DNA of 64,000 nucleotides from Myxococcales bacterium (GCA_004193285.1 SECP01000030.1:38808-102807), one strand, 5' to 3'; shown: positions 24,184-32,756, counted from the stretch's first letter. Notes: generated from the letters alone by a model not told the origin. Program-made: numbers and translations.

Positions 24184-25452
24184 CTACTCGGCGATGGCGG
24201 GGGCCGGCACCTCGTAGGCTGCGCGCGGCAGCGTCGCGTAAAAGCCTTGATAGTCGAGCGGATTGTTCGGATCCGCGGCGAGGCCGAGGAACGCCTGACC
24301 GTCGTTGCTGACGTTATGCACGCTGAGGCGGCGCCCCTGCGTGTCCGCACCGAACTGCTGCAGCAGCGTGGCGAGATCCAAGAACCCGTGCTCCGCCGTC
24401 CAAATGTGCGGACCATCCCCCCAGAGGAGGACGACCTTGCCAGTACCGCTCACGTCGGTAGGCGCGCAAGTTCCAGGGCAGTAAACGAGCGTGGCCACGT
24501 CGTCGCGCGCTACGATGAACGTGTCCAACGTGCTGCGCGAGGTGAAGGCATAAACGTGCCCGTCTGCGCTGACCGGCATGATCGGGGGGCCGTCGAAAGC
24601 GAGCGGCGCCTGCGGCAACAACACTGTCTTGGGAGCGCTGTCCTGCCAGCGGAACACGTGCAAGATGTCCACCCCGAGCAGCGACGTGCCATCCGAGTTG
24701 GTGTGGTAGACGAGCGAATTCGCCAAAGGCGAAAGCAAGTCCGCGCCCACGCCGGCCCTCCATCGAACCGGGAATGGCCCCGGGTTCACGTACGAGTCGT
24801 CCAGATTGCCAATCACTGCCGACCCGTCTGGCGAGACGCTGAGTTGCCGTACCGGCACCCCCTCGGTCCCGAACAAGTACTCCTCACCGTACGCGTCGCT
24901 TTGACGAAACACTCCGTACGGTGAGCCCGGGCCCACCGCAAACTGCCCCGTGCAGCTCAGCACGTCCGGAAATACCTGGCCCGCGGGCGTAAACCCTTGC
25001 GCCTCGGTCCAGCGCGCATACCCGCCGTCGTATTGACCCGCCGCGACTCGCCCGTCGCCGCTGAGCGCCGAGGGGAAGAAGCGATCCTGCATGGAGCCCA
25101 GGATGGTGAACGTCGCTGTCTCCGGCCAAGACACCGGCGGGCAGCCGATCACTTCATCGTAACCCGGTACCTCCGCCGCGCCGCCTTCGCCCGCCACTCC
25201 GCCGCTGCCGGCGGCTCCTGACCCTGCGACTCCACCGCTACCCACCGCTCCCGCGCCCGCGACTCCGCCGCCGCCAACCGCCCCCGTTCCCGCGATTCCG
25301 CCGCTCCCAGCGACACCCTCGCCCGCGACTCCGCCGCTCCCGGCGTCGCCGCCTTCGCCTCCTCCCCCGTCGTGGCGTGGACCGCAACCAACCGCACCGA
25401 AAAATAACGCGCACACCGGCGCGCACAACCTGAATGCAACGTGGGTCGTCAT
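24184..25452 (-). CDS. HAF-repeat-like lipoprotein with 11-residue Gly-rich repeats
   Basis: A 422-residue predicted outer-membrane or surface lipoprotein. The signal peptide ends in a lipobox-like FFGAVGC (Cys 23). Then comes a Gly-rich linker made of five 11-residue repeats (about 37-91, consensus AGSGGVAGxGx). The globular part (about 95-422) carries repeated motifs such as ALSGDGRVAAGQYDG, VSPDGSAVIGNLD and VSNDGQAFLGLA, the style of HAF-type extracellular repeats, with WTEAQGF and WTAEHGFLDL between. Its binding partner is unknown. GGAGG 7 nt before the ATG provides a Shine-Dalgarno sequence. Confidence 0.82.
   Translation of the reverse strand: MTTHVAFRLCAPVCALFFGAVGCGPRHDGGGGEGGDAGSGGVAGEGVAGSGGIAGTGAVGGGGVAGAGAVGSGGVAGSGAAGSGGVAGEGGAAEVPGYDEVIGCPPVSWPETATFTILGSMQDRFFPSALSGDGRVAAGQYDGGYARWTEAQGFTPAGQVFPDVLSCTGQFAVGPGSPYGVFRQSDAYGEEYLFGTEGVPVRQLSVSPDGSAVIGNLDDSYVNPGPFPVRWRAGVGADLLSPLANSLVYHTNSDGTSLLGVDILHVFRWQDSAPKTVLLPQAPLAFDGPPIMPVSADGHVYAFTSRSTLDTFIVARDDVATLVYCPGTCAPTDVSGTGKVVLLWGDGPHIWTAEHGFLDLATLLQQFGADTQGRRLSVHNVSNDGQAFLGLAADPNNPLDYQGFYATLPRAAYEVPAPAIAE
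25180..25344 (-). repeat. Five tandem 33-bp coding repeats
   Basis: Residues 37-91 of the lipoprotein at 24184-25452 are five 11-residue units (A/V-G-S/G-G-G-V/I-A-G-x-G-x), equal to five 33-bp units. This linker tract is expected to vary in copy number between strains. Confidence 0.75.
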
Positions 25453-25531
25453 CGCTTGGCCTCCGAATCGCGCGGCCTCTCCGGCCGCAGATCACGAGTC
25501 TGCTGCGACCGTACGCCTGCGCGAGCGAGCT

Positions 25532-25550
25532 CCACAATAGGGCATTGTGG
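25532..25550. promoter_or_regulatory. Perfect 7-bp inverted repeat
   Basis: CCACAAT (25532-25538) and ATTGTGG (25544-25550) around AGGGC. On the minus strand the right half overlaps a CCTATTGT sequence that could be a -10 element for the lipoprotein gene starting at 25452, so it may be an operator. It lies 29 bp from the thioesterase stop, so a terminator stem is the other option, but there is no T-run. Confidence 0.35.
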
Positions 25551-25578
25551 CTCCTACAAAGCGGCCCCTCGTCAGCGG

Positions 25579-26022
25579 CTAGTCATTTGGTTCAGGTGTG
25601 GCTGCTTCCGCCACGCCGGATTCTGCCAAGCCGACCGCGACCCGCCAGGCTGGCGTAGGCGAAATGAGTTTGCGCTCGGTCAGGTCGAACAAGCCAATGA
25701 CGAAGCGCGCCTCACAGCACACGTTGCCGTCGTCATCCAACATCTGCTGCACGGCGGTGCCCACACGCGACGGATAGCTCTCCATCCACGACACGATCTC
25801 GATCCACGCGCGGTTACGCAGCTCGCGCTTGAAGGCGATTTTAATCTCCAGGATCGTCGGCCCCCGCCGCTCGGCCTGCACTCGCTCGATGCCGTAACCG
25901 TTTCTCGTGATCCAATCCCAGCGCGCTTCTTCGAACAGCTCCAAGTACGTCGCGTTATTGACGTGCCCGAACGTATCCAGGTGGCGCTCCAAGATCTGAA
26001 TTCGGTACCGGTGCTGAGTCAT
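25579..26022 (-). CDS. Acyl-CoA thioesterase, hotdog fold
   Basis: A 147-residue enzyme of the 4-hydroxybenzoyl-CoA/YbgC thioesterase family. The active-site block RHLDTFGHVNNATYLELFEEA begins near residue 13 with the catalytic Asp (about D16) followed by the helix-capping GHVNN. FKRELRNRAWIEIVSW and CCEARFVIGLFDL match the later strands. It hydrolyses acyl-CoA thioesters; chain preference cannot be predicted. The C-terminal 25 residues are Ala/Pro-rich and variable. No pathway partner is adjacent. Confidence 0.88.
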   Translation of the reverse strand: MTQHRYRIQILERHLDTFGHVNNATYLELFEEARWDWITRNGYGIERVQAERRGPTILEIKIAFKRELRNRAWIEIVSWMESYPSRVGTAVQQMLDDDGNVCCEARFVIGLFDLTERKLISPTPAWRVAVGLAESGVAEAATPEPND

Positions 26023-26379
26023 GGCTCATGCATCTCGCTGCAGTCGCCTTCCGTCAACTCGCCGCCTCTTACCTCCCACCGCTGCGTAGGTTCGCTCGCG
26101 CGCTCACCGGCGAGGTGCAGCTCGTTGCTTGCCGGCTCCGTCGCCCCGCCCGGCTCCATCCATCTCTCGCGCGGCTCCGCTCATTCGTCGCGAGAGCAGA
26201 ATCTGCAGCCGAGCGGAGTCTGCGGAGGAGTGCAGCGGAGCGGATGCGGTGCGCTTCAACAGCGGAGCGGCATCCGAAGGCGCGGCGCGCGAGGCATTGA
26301 CGGGCCCGCATTTGTCGGCTTATGGAAGCTCGTTTTTTGGCTGGCGTGAGGCGGATACTGAACGTATGCTCCGTGCGCC
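26023..26379. other. Intergenic region, no gene seen
   Basis: 357 bp between divergent genes. Several open frames cross it but none has coding-like composition. Noted structures are a perfect 8-bp stem CTCTCGCG (26164-26171)/CGCGAGAG (26189-26196) and repeated GCGGAGCGG words around 26210-26270, with CGGATGC and GCATCCG forming a further inverted repeat. Confidence 0.5.
26365..26370 (+). promoter_or_regulatory. TAnnnT -10-like element, 9 nt before ATG
   Basis: TATGCT followed by CCGTGCGCC and ATG 26380; no Shine-Dalgarno sequence. The same hexamer and spacing occur before folE. Confidence 0.4.
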
Positions 26380-26934
26380 ATGACGTCGCTTTCGCCGCCG
26401 CTCCAAGCTGTTGTCGCTCTGTTTCGGGGTCCCCTGTCGGAGGTCCGCTTCGCGGATATAGACGCGGTGGGCCTCACCGGTATGGCTACCGAGGTGGAGG
26501 CAGCCGCCATGGAGGTGGAGCAGCAGGAAGCCAAGCTCGTGGAGCTGCGGCAGAGCCTGGCGCAACGGCAGGAGTCGTTGCTCGCCCTGGCTCAGCAAGC
26601 GCTCGCCTACGCCCGCATCTACGCGGAAAATGACGAAGCGTTGAGCGCGGAGCTGAACGACATCGTGCTACCGCGCGCGGCCAAACCACGGAAGCCCTCG
26701 GCCAAGCCCGCCCGTGCGGACGAGTCGCCGAAGGACGCGGCGAAGGAAGCCAGCGTCGCGCCGTCGGAAACCGCTACGCAGACGGAAGGCGGGGAGTCGC
26801 AGTCCGAGCCGGCCTCGCGAGTCGTGGACGCGGATGATTCCGCGGAGGCTTTGCCCGCGGAAGCCCCCTCCACGCCGGGTCGTCGCAAGGTGCAGCGCAA
26901 GCTAGCGCGCCCTGCAGCGCGCGAAGCGGTCTAG
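26380..26934 (+). CDS. Coiled-coil hypothetical protein
   Basis: A 184-residue protein. Residues about 1-35 look globular (AVVALFRGPLSEVRFADIDAV). Residues about 38-90 form a coiled coil (EVEAAAMEVEQQEAKLVELR and on). The rest is a disordered tail rich in Ala, Glu, Pro and Lys ending in a basic segment (RRKVQRKLARPAAREAV). No enzymatic motif is present. The layout resembles the small protein at 1854-2444, with a helical head and low-complexity tail. Function unknown. Confidence 0.72.
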   Translation: MTSLSPPLQAVVALFRGPLSEVRFADIDAVGLTGMATEVEAAAMEVEQQEAKLVELRQSLAQRQESLLALAQQALAYARIYAENDEALSAELNDIVLPRAAKPRKPSAKPARADESPKDAAKEASVAPSETATQTEGGESQSEPASRVVDADDSAEALPAEAPSTPGRRKVQRKLARPAAREAV

Positions 26935-27048
26935 GAACCGGCACGTAGCGGCTCGGGCCGCGCGGCGAAGCTGGCCGATAAGCAAGGAGGGGCTGCGTCA
27001 GCAAGGGCCGTGCCCCCGCCGTGCGGCAGCTGCTAAAGAGGCTCCTGA

Positions 27049-28326
27049 ATGTCAGCCGAAAGCGGCCGTTTCCAAGCCTCCGAAGCGCGCGCCTTCGGTG
27101 CGCTCGGTGTGCGCGGTTACCCCATGTTCTTGGGCACGTTCCTGCTCACGATGATGGCCGACAACGTCGAGCACGTCATCAGCTACTGGGTCGCTTTTCA
27201 GAAGTTTCATTCACCTGCGCTCGGCGGCTTCGCGGTGGTCGCGCACTGGGTGCCGTACCTCTTGTTTTCGGTGGCGGTCGGCGGGCTCAACGATCGCATC
27301 GACTCGCGGCGCCTGATCCAGATCGGCGCGGTGATGTTCATGGGGGTATCGCTCGGCTGGGGGTACTTCTTCGTGACCGATAGCCTGCAGATGTGGCACG
27401 CGATGGTGCTGCTCACGCTGCATGGCCTGGCAGGAGTTTTTTGGAGCACGTCCAGCGCGGTGCTGCTCTACGACATCGTAGGAGCCGCGCAGCTTTCCAG
27501 CGCGGTGCGGCTGAACGCGACGGTGCGCTACCTCGGCACACTGGTGGGGCCGGGCATGGGCAGCTTGATCATGCTCACGCTGGGTCCCACGCGCGGCATC
27601 TTCCTGAACGCGGCTTTCTACTTGCCCATTTTCCTGTGGCTCGCGTGGGCGCCTTACGGCCGCCACTTCAAAAAGGACGTGGCGGCGCCCAAGCGCAGCG
27701 TGCGCGGAGTCGGTGATATCATCGCCACTGCTCGCGAGGTGCGCGGCCTGCCGACCATCGTCGCGATGATGGTTTTGGCGGGGGCGGCGTCCTTCTTCGT
27801 CGGCAATAGCTATCAGGCGCAGATGCCCGGCTTTGCCCACGACGTGGGCCACGGCGATCCGGGCGTTGCCTATACTTCGCTGCTCGGGGCCGACGCGGCG
27901 GGCGCGCTGCTCGGCGGTATCCTGCTAGAGAGCCGCGGCTCGTGGATGGCGACGCGAACGCAAAACGCGCTCAAGCTCTCGCTTTGTTGGGGAGCCGCCC
28001 TCCTCGGGTTCGCGGTGACGCGCAGCTACTGGCTTGCTCTCCCGCTGCTGTTCCTCGCCGGGTTCTTCGAGCTCTCGTTCAGCAGCATGGCCCAGACGCT
28101 CGTGCAGCTGGAGGCGCCCGAGGCCTCACGCGGGCGCGTGCTCGGCTTGTTCAGCATGGCGTCATCCGGCTTGCGCACCTTCAGCGGCATCACCGTCGGC
28201 CTCGCCGGCAGCATGACCAGCATTCATACGTCGCTGGCGCTTTCGGCGCTCGCGTTCCTCCTCACGATCGCGTCCGTCCTCGCGCGGAGCACGTTGGCTT
28301 CGCGAGCGGCGCTGAAAAGCCCCTGA
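27049..28326 (+). CDS. Major facilitator superfamily transporter
   Basis: A 425-residue transporter with about twelve hydrophobic helices, closest in style to the MFS_3/EntS-like exporters. The conserved loop between helices 2 and 3 reads GGLNDRIDSRRLIQIG. GVFWSTSSAVLLYDIVG and LGTLVGPGMGSLIMLTLG follow in helices 4-5. The central loop is around residue 205-225. Substrate cannot be predicted; this group includes siderophore and drug exporters. AGAGG 7 nt before the ATG serves as Shine-Dalgarno. A hairpin at about 28336-28363, without a T-run, follows the stop. Confidence 0.88.
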   Translation: MSAESGRFQASEARAFGALGVRGYPMFLGTFLLTMMADNVEHVISYWVAFQKFHSPALGGFAVVAHWVPYLLFSVAVGGLNDRIDSRRLIQIGAVMFMGVSLGWGYFFVTDSLQMWHAMVLLTLHGLAGVFWSTSSAVLLYDIVGAAQLSSAVRLNATVRYLGTLVGPGMGSLIMLTLGPTRGIFLNAAFYLPIFLWLAWAPYGRHFKKDVAAPKRSVRGVGDIIATAREVRGLPTIVAMMVLAGAASFFVGNSYQAQMPGFAHDVGHGDPGVAYTSLLGADAAGALLGGILLESRGSWMATRTQNALKLSLCWGAALLGFAVTRSYWLALPLLFLAGFFELSFSSMAQTLVQLEAPEASRGRVLGLFSMASSGLRTFSGITVGLAGSMTSIHTSLALSALAFLLTIASVLARSTLASRAALKSP

Positions 28327-28514
28327 AGCTGGGCGGGTCCCATCCTGCCCGCGGGGATGGACCGCGGCCTGACTGGTTGACACCCGTCCGGGTGACGAGC
28401 GTCCGCGGGCTGCCAGTTTCGCACTCCGAATGCGGTCTTCGCGTCAGGATTGGGCGCTTTGTCGCTGATTCAGCGCGAGGGTCGCGGCGGCACGGCGGTT
28501 GCTGGAGGCAGCCT

Positions 28515-28739
28515 ATGAACCCGCTCCACCGTGCTTGCCCGCTCTTGCTGGCCTTCGTCTCGGCCTGCAGCGACACCGGCGGGGACCGCGATGCGCCGAG
28601 CCGCTCGCAAGCCGCGGACAGCGCAGCCCTGGCGCACGCCGGAGCGCCCCCCGAAGCCGCGGCCCCGCTGCCGCTCACCGAAGAAGAGCTGCAGCGACTG
28701 CTGGACGCGCTGGAGCAGGAGATTGGCAGCCGAAAATAG
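28515..28739 (+). CDS. Small lipoprotein
   Basis: A 74-residue predicted lipoprotein. The signal sequence MNPLHRACPLLLAFVSAC ends in a VSAC lipobox (Cys 18). The mature part is Ala/Pro-rich with a short C-terminal amphipathic helix (LTEEELQRLLDALEQEI). A strong Shine-Dalgarno sequence GGAGG lies 7 nt before the ATG. Function unknown. The CPCC gene follows 15 bp downstream on the same strand. Confidence 0.7.
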   Translation: MNPLHRACPLLLAFVSACSDTGGDRDAPSRSQAADSAALAHAGAPPEAAAPLPLTEEELQRLLDALEQEIGSRK

Positions 28740-28754
28740 GCTAAGCCTGGCTCG

Positions 28755-29129
28755 ATGAGCGCCGCATTCCCCTGCCCCTGCTGCGGGCACCTCGTGATGG
28801 AGAGCCCTCCTGGCTCGGACGACATCTGCCTGATCTGCTTTTGGGAAGACGACGCGACCCAGCTGCGCTTTCCGTCGCTTGCGGACGTGACGAACTCGGT
28901 CTCGCTCCGCGAGGCGCAGGAGAACTACGCCAAGTTCGGGGCGATCGAAGCGCGGTTCTCGGAAGATGTGCGCAAGCCGACCAGCGAGGACACGCTGGAC
29001 CCCGGCTTTCGCCCCATCGAGGACAGCGACTCGTTCGAGCCCGAGGTCAAGGAAGAGGGCGGCCCCGAAGATGCGACCGCGCTCTACTACTGGCGGCCCA
29101 CCTTTTGGCGGCGACCTTCGGGCAGCTAG
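28755..29129 (+). CDS. CPCC-family cysteine-rich protein
   Basis: A 124-residue cytosolic protein of the Cys-rich CPCC family. It starts with the zinc-binding FPCPCCGHLVME, then ICLICFWEDDATQL, giving CxxC and CxxC pairs of a probable zinc ribbon. The rest is acidic, with NSVSLREAQENYAKFGAIE typical of the family, where the helix follows the ribbon. Biochemical role unknown; such proteins are often near immunity or toxin loci, but none is seen here. TAGGCT lies 12 nt before the ATG. It is convergent with the next lipoprotein gene. Confidence 0.83.
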   Translation: MSAAFPCPCCGHLVMESPPGSDDICLICFWEDDATQLRFPSLADVTNSVSLREAQENYAKFGAIEARFSEDVRKPTSEDTLDPGFRPIEDSDSFEPEVKEEGGPEDATALYYWRPTFWRRPSGS

Positions 29130-29139
29130 TCCTTCAGGG

Positions 29140-29541
29140 CTAGAACAGGCACTGAACGTTCGTGCCAAGCAACAGCTGGGCGGAGTCAGCACCGTGATGC
29201 ACGGTGATGCTGCCCGGCGCGAACGTATCCGTGGAGGTGCAGCTCGCGCGGAGCGCTCCACACCCCGGCGAGCAGACGCTGGCTCCCGTGCTCTCCACGA
29301 CGCCCCGACTGGCGACGCGCAAGCCCGCTTCTTCGCCTGCTTCCTTGCTCACGGCGCAGGTCGCGGGCTGCGCCACGTCGCAGCTGGTGAGGCAGTCGCG
29401 GAACACGACGTCCACCTCGACGCTGCCGCTCGGCTGCAGGCGGAGGCACACCTGCCCGTCGTCTACGAGCTCGCGGCGCTGTTTGTCGTCGCCGCCACAG
29501 GCCGCGAGCCCTACCAGCACCAACAGGAGCACCCGACCCAT
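29140..29541 (-). CDS. Cys-rich lipoprotein
   Basis: A 133-residue predicted lipoprotein with lipobox LVGLAAC following a short hydrophobic signal (MGRVLLLVLVGLAAC). The mature domain has about nine more cysteines in pairs (CLTSCDVAQPATC, CSPGCGALRASC), suggesting a disulphide-stabilised extracytoplasmic domain. It is 14 bp downstream of the DUF2809 gene and on the same strand, so probably co-transcribed. The start is taken at the signal peptide; the open frame continues upstream only as a shadow of DUF2809. Function unknown. Confidence 0.75.
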   Translation of the reverse strand: MGRVLLLVLVGLAACGGDDKQRRELVDDGQVCLRLQPSGSVEVDVVFRDCLTSCDVAQPATCAVSKEAGEEAGLRVASRGVVESTGASVCSPGCGALRASCTSTDTFAPGSITVHHGADSAQLLLGTNVQCLF

Positions 29542-29555
29542 GGCGGAAGGATGCT

Positions 29556-29942
29556 TCAGCCCCGCGCGCTTCGCAACGCCGTCGTGGAGTCCAGCAGCGC
29601 CGCCAGCGCCGCGCCGAGCGCGACGCACAGCACGTCGCTCCAGGAAAAGCCGCGCCCAAGCAGCAAGCCGCCCAGCCTCGTTTGGCGCAGCGACTCCGCC
29701 CATGGTGCGCGGTACAGCTGGCTCAGCTCGATGAGCTCCGTGGCGGCGGCCGCCGCGAGGCCGACCATCCCGCGGCGAGCGTTGGGGCCGCACGCAGCCA
29801 TCAGCAAGAAAAATAGCGCGCCCCAGAGCACATCCCCCAGGTAGAGCTCGGCGAAGCGGGGCGCGACTGGCGTGCGGCAGGCCAGCCCGAGCGCAACCAC
29901 CGCGAGCGCCGCCGCTACCAGCCTACCTCGCCTGCTCCGCAT
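29556..29942 (-). CDS. DUF2809 membrane protein
   Basis: A 128-residue integral membrane protein of the DUF2809 family. About four hydrophobic helices are seen (roughly 8-22, 36-52, 58-70, 104-120). The family signature AELYLGDVLWGALFFLLMA spans helix 2, and ATELIELSQLYRAPW with WSDVLCVALGAALAALLD follow. Function of the family is unknown. It likely forms a two-gene unit with the downstream lipoprotein. Confidence 0.82.
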   Translation of the reverse strand: MRSRRGRLVAAALAVVALGLACRTPVAPRFAELYLGDVLWGALFFLLMAACGPNARRGMVGLAAAAATELIELSQLYRAPWAESLRQTRLGGLLLGRGFSWSDVLCVALGAALAALLDSTTALRSARG

Positions 29943-30036
29943 GGGCTCAAGGTCCCACGGCGCGCGCCGGCGTTGGGTGGAGCTGTGGTGAAGATACCGA
30001 GTAGCCAGCCGCGCGGCCTACGGCTAAGGCGTCGCC

Positions 30037-30459
30037 ATGCTGCTTTCTCAGTGGGCGCTGCTCGGCTTCGTGGCTTGGACGGTGCTGCTCGTGGTGGCCA
30101 CCATCGGCGCACCGCGCTTGACCGCGATTGCCCGTAAGGAAGCGAGGCCGAATTCGTACAACGCGGCCGTTCCGCACGGCAGCGAGCGATACCAGCGCAG
30201 CATGCGAGCGCATGCCAATTGCGTAGAAAATCTGCCGGTGTTCGCCGCGCTGGTGCTGCTCGGGGGGTCCTTGGGGGTCACCGGAACGTGGTTTCAGGTA
30301 GCCGCGTTTTGCGTGCTCCCGGCGCGCGTCCTGCAGAGTCTTGCCCACATTGGGAGCGGTCGTAACCGCGCGATTTTGGCGCGATTTGCCTTCTTCAGCG
30401 TGCAGCTCGTCTGCTTCTTCATCATGGGGGCGGCGCTCTTGCGGTGTGGCCTTCGCTAA
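30037..30459 (+). CDS. MAPEG-family membrane protein
   Basis: A 140-residue protein with four membrane helices of the MAPEG family (membrane-associated proteins in eicosanoid and glutathione metabolism). The signature RAHANCVENLPVFAALVLLG near residue 56-75 covers helix 2 and the glutathione-contact region (E-N-x-P). Bacterial members may have glutathione-dependent transferase or peroxidase activity; here this is inference by family. TAAGGC lies 6 nt before the ATG and no Shine-Dalgarno sequence is present. Confidence 0.85.
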   Translation: MLLSQWALLGFVAWTVLLVVATIGAPRLTAIARKEARPNSYNAAVPHGSERYQRSMRAHANCVENLPVFAALVLLGGSLGVTGTWFQVAAFCVLPARVLQSLAHIGSGRNRAILARFAFFSVQLVCFFIMGAALLRCGLR

Positions 30460-30492
30460 CTGCGGGCGCTTATCTAGGGCCTCAAGAAGGCG

Positions 30493-30498
30493 TAAGCT
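30493..30498 (+). promoter_or_regulatory. TAnnnT -10-like element, 6 nt before ATG
   Basis: TAAGCT, 6 nt, ATG 30505. A weak -35 candidate TTATCT is 17 bp upstream (30470-30475). Confidence 0.45.
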
Positions 30499-30504
30499 GG
30501 TGGC

Positions 30505-31830
30505 ATGCGGACTCTCTCTCTGGCGTGTGCGGTAGGTCTTTGGTGCGTAGCCTGCGGTAACGACGACGGCTCTCAAAGCGCTGCCCTCACGCCCGCAGGC
30601 GGCAGCGGCAACGGCAACGTCGCCGGCGCCGCCGTGAGCGGCGGTAGCAGCAGCGGCGGCGGCAGCGCGCCGAGCTCCGGCGGCTCCATCAACGGCGGCA
30701 GCAGCAGCAACGAAGCGGGCAAGCCGAGCGGCGGCACGCCGGTGATGCCGCCGCCGATGGTGAACGACTGCAACGGCCTCGCAGAGCCAGGCGTCTTCGA
30801 AGAGATCACTCCCGCGGAAGTGAAGATCGCGATCGGTCAAAAGGCGCCGGATGGCCAAGTCAAAGGCGGCCCCTTCGCGATGGCGGTGGACCCGGTCAAT
30901 CAAGGCACCGTTTACTCGGGTACCCTCCTGCAAGGCGTGTGGAAGACGACGGACTGCGGGTCGACGTGGACCAAGCTGGACAGCGGCATGAACGGCGCGG
31001 ACGTCAATCGCGGCATGAACTGGACCTTCGAGGTGGATCCGTTCGCCCCGGACACCGTCTACACCAACTCGGGCTACGGCTCGAACGGCCTCTTCAAGTC
31101 GACGGATGGGGGAAAGAACTGGACCGATATCTGGTCGGCCGCATCGCAGCCCGAGCTAGGCAAGGCGTTTCAGTACAACTTCGCCAACACGATCGCGCTG
31201 GATCCGGAAGACGGCCGGCACCTCCTGCTCACCTTCCACGAAGGCTGCCTGCCTCCGAACCCCAGCACCTGCATCGTGGAGAGCTTCGATGCCGGCGGCA
31301 GCTGGAAGGTCATCGGCGGCAAAGAGGGATGGAACGGCGGAGAAGGCCAGGTCATCTTCTTTCTGGATACGCCGACCACCTGGCTGTGGGGCTCGCAGAA
31401 CAACGGCTTCTGGCGCACGCCGGACAGCGGCAAAACTTGGGAGCAAGTCCCGAAGATGGCCACCAGTCACTTGCAAGGCACCCGATTGCTCCACGCCAAG
31501 GACGGCTCCTTCTACGTGCCGGCGGGGGACGGGGTGTGGCGTAGCCCCGACGGCAAGGCCGACACTTGGACCCTGATCGAGGGCACCGGCCCCATCTCCG
31601 GCTCCATCGTGAGCGACGGCACCAACATGTACACCAGCACCTGCTACGCCGGCGGCTTCTGCGACCAAGCGCGCTACCTCACCTCCCCTGAGTCGGACGG
31701 CAAGAGTTGGACAGAGCTGCCCAACGTGCCGAAAATACCGATGGGCGGTAATCTCGGCTACGACTCTGGCCACAAGCTGCTGTTCTCCTCCAACCTGACC
31801 TCCGGCTTGTGGCGCGTCCGCGTGCCCTGA
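30505..31830 (+). CDS. Asp-box (BNR-type) repeat lipoprotein
   Basis: A 441-residue surface lipoprotein. The signal peptide is followed by lipobox CVAC (Cys about 17), then a Gly/Ser-rich linker (about 30-80). The main domain is a predicted beta-propeller with sialidase-like Asp-box repeats: GVWKTTDCGSTWTKLDSG, GLFKSTDGGKNWTDI, CIVESFDAGGSWKVIGG, GFWRTPDSGKTWEQV, and GVWRSPDGKADTWTLI. Asp-boxes are structural, not catalytic, and no sialidase active-site Arg triad is obvious. It probably binds or degrades an extracellular polymer. ATG 30505 is supported by the -10-like element 6 nt upstream. Confidence 0.85.
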   Translation: MRTLSLACAVGLWCVACGNDDGSQSAALTPAGGSGNGNVAGAAVSGGSSSGGGSAPSSGGSINGGSSSNEAGKPSGGTPVMPPPMVNDCNGLAEPGVFEEITPAEVKIAIGQKAPDGQVKGGPFAMAVDPVNQGTVYSGTLLQGVWKTTDCGSTWTKLDSGMNGADVNRGMNWTFEVDPFAPDTVYTNSGYGSNGLFKSTDGGKNWTDIWSAASQPELGKAFQYNFANTIALDPEDGRHLLLTFHEGCLPPNPSTCIVESFDAGGSWKVIGGKEGWNGGEGQVIFFLDTPTTWLWGSQNNGFWRTPDSGKTWEQVPKMATSHLQGTRLLHAKDGSFYVPAGDGVWRSPDGKADTWTLIEGTGPISGSIVSDGTNMYTSTCYAGGFCDQARYLTSPESDGKSWTELPNVPKIPMGGNLGYDSGHKLLFSSNLTSGLWRVRVP

Positions 31831-31871
31831 GGCGCCGCCAGCGCCGTCGTTCGTGCTAAGCCGCGCGGGCC

Positions 31872-32732
31872 TTGCGAAATCCATTCGAACACCTCTTGGG
31901 TCGCCGCGCCGAGCTCGAGATTCGGCGCTTCGGTGATGCGGGAGCCTTTTTAGCCGAGGTCGGCAGCGCCGCGAGCGCGCCGACCCTGCTGCTGCTCGGG
32001 CGAGAAATCCCCGAAGACGCGCGCGAGGGCGATCGCATTTCGGCGTTCGTCTATTTGGATTCGGAGGCGAGGCCGCTCGCGACCACGACGATGCCGAAGC
32101 TAACGCTGGGCAAGGTCGCGTTTCTGCGCGTCTCCTCCGTCACTGCCTTCGGCGCCTTCGTCGATTGGGGGCTCCCCAAGGAGCTGCTGGTGCCATCGGC
32201 GCTCCAGACGCAGGAGCTGCAAGTCGGCGCGCGGCACCCCATCGGCCTTTACCTGGACGATCGCGGGCGCCTCACGGGAACGATGCGCGTCACGGAGATG
32301 CTCGGTACGCGCAGTGAAGGCTTCGAGCAAGACGAGTGGGTGGACGGCGAAGCGTGGCGCAAGGATCCGGAGATCGGCGTGTTCGTCATCGTCGAGCGCG
32401 CCTTCGTCGGGTTGCTGCCGAGCCACGAGCCGCACGCCTTGGCTCGGGGGGAAGCCGCGCGCTTTCGCGTGACGAACATCTTGCCCGACGGCAAGATGGA
32501 GCTCTCGCTCCGAGCCCCCGCGCACGAGCAGGTGGAAGACGACGCCGAGCACGTGCTGGCGGTTTTGCAGCGCCCGGGCACGCCGCCGGTGGGGGACCGC
32601 TCGAGCCCCGAGCTGGTGCGGGACTTGTTCGGCTTGAGCAAGAAGGCGTTCAAGCGCGCCGTCGGCCGACTGCTCAAGCTCGGCGCGGTTCAGCTCACGG
32701 CGGAGGGCTTCGTGAGGGCGGAAAAGCGCTAG
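31872..32732 (+). CDS. CvfB/YitL-like S1-type RNA-binding protein
   Basis: A 286-residue protein starting at TTG 31872. It contains tandem S1-like OB folds: the second (about 75-140) has the typical KVAFLRVSSVTAFGAFVDWGLPKELLVP. Further OB-like modules (GVFVIVERAFVGLLPSHE, ARFRVTNILPDGKMELSLR) and a C-terminal winged helix (LFGLSKKAFKRAVGRLLKLG) follow, as in CvfB/YitL proteins. These bind RNA and, in Gram-positives, affect virulence-gene expression. TAAGCC lies 9 nt before the TTG. No partner gene is evident. Confidence 0.85.
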   Translation: MRNPFEHLLGRRAELEIRRFGDAGAFLAEVGSAASAPTLLLLGREIPEDAREGDRISAFVYLDSEARPLATTTMPKLTLGKVAFLRVSSVTAFGAFVDWGLPKELLVPSALQTQELQVGARHPIGLYLDDRGRLTGTMRVTEMLGTRSEGFEQDEWVDGEAWRKDPEIGVFVIVERAFVGLLPSHEPHALARGEAARFRVTNILPDGKMELSLRAPAHEQVEDDAEHVLAVLQRPGTPPVGDRSSPELVRDLFGLSKKAFKRAVGRLLKLGAVQLTAEGFVRAEKR

Positions 32733-32734
32733 TT

Positions 32735-32756
32735 CCTCGCGCTACTCGCGGCGAGG
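32735..32756. terminator. Hairpin between convergent genes
   Basis: CCTCGC (32735-32740) pairs with GCGAGG (32751-32756). It follows the plus-strand stop and faces a convergent gene. There is no T-run, so any terminator function is uncertain. Confidence 0.3.

Noticed and set aside
28336..28363. Hairpin after the MFS gene as an intrinsic terminator
   Set aside because: The stem has a bulge and no T-run follows. It is noted in the gene entry but not called.
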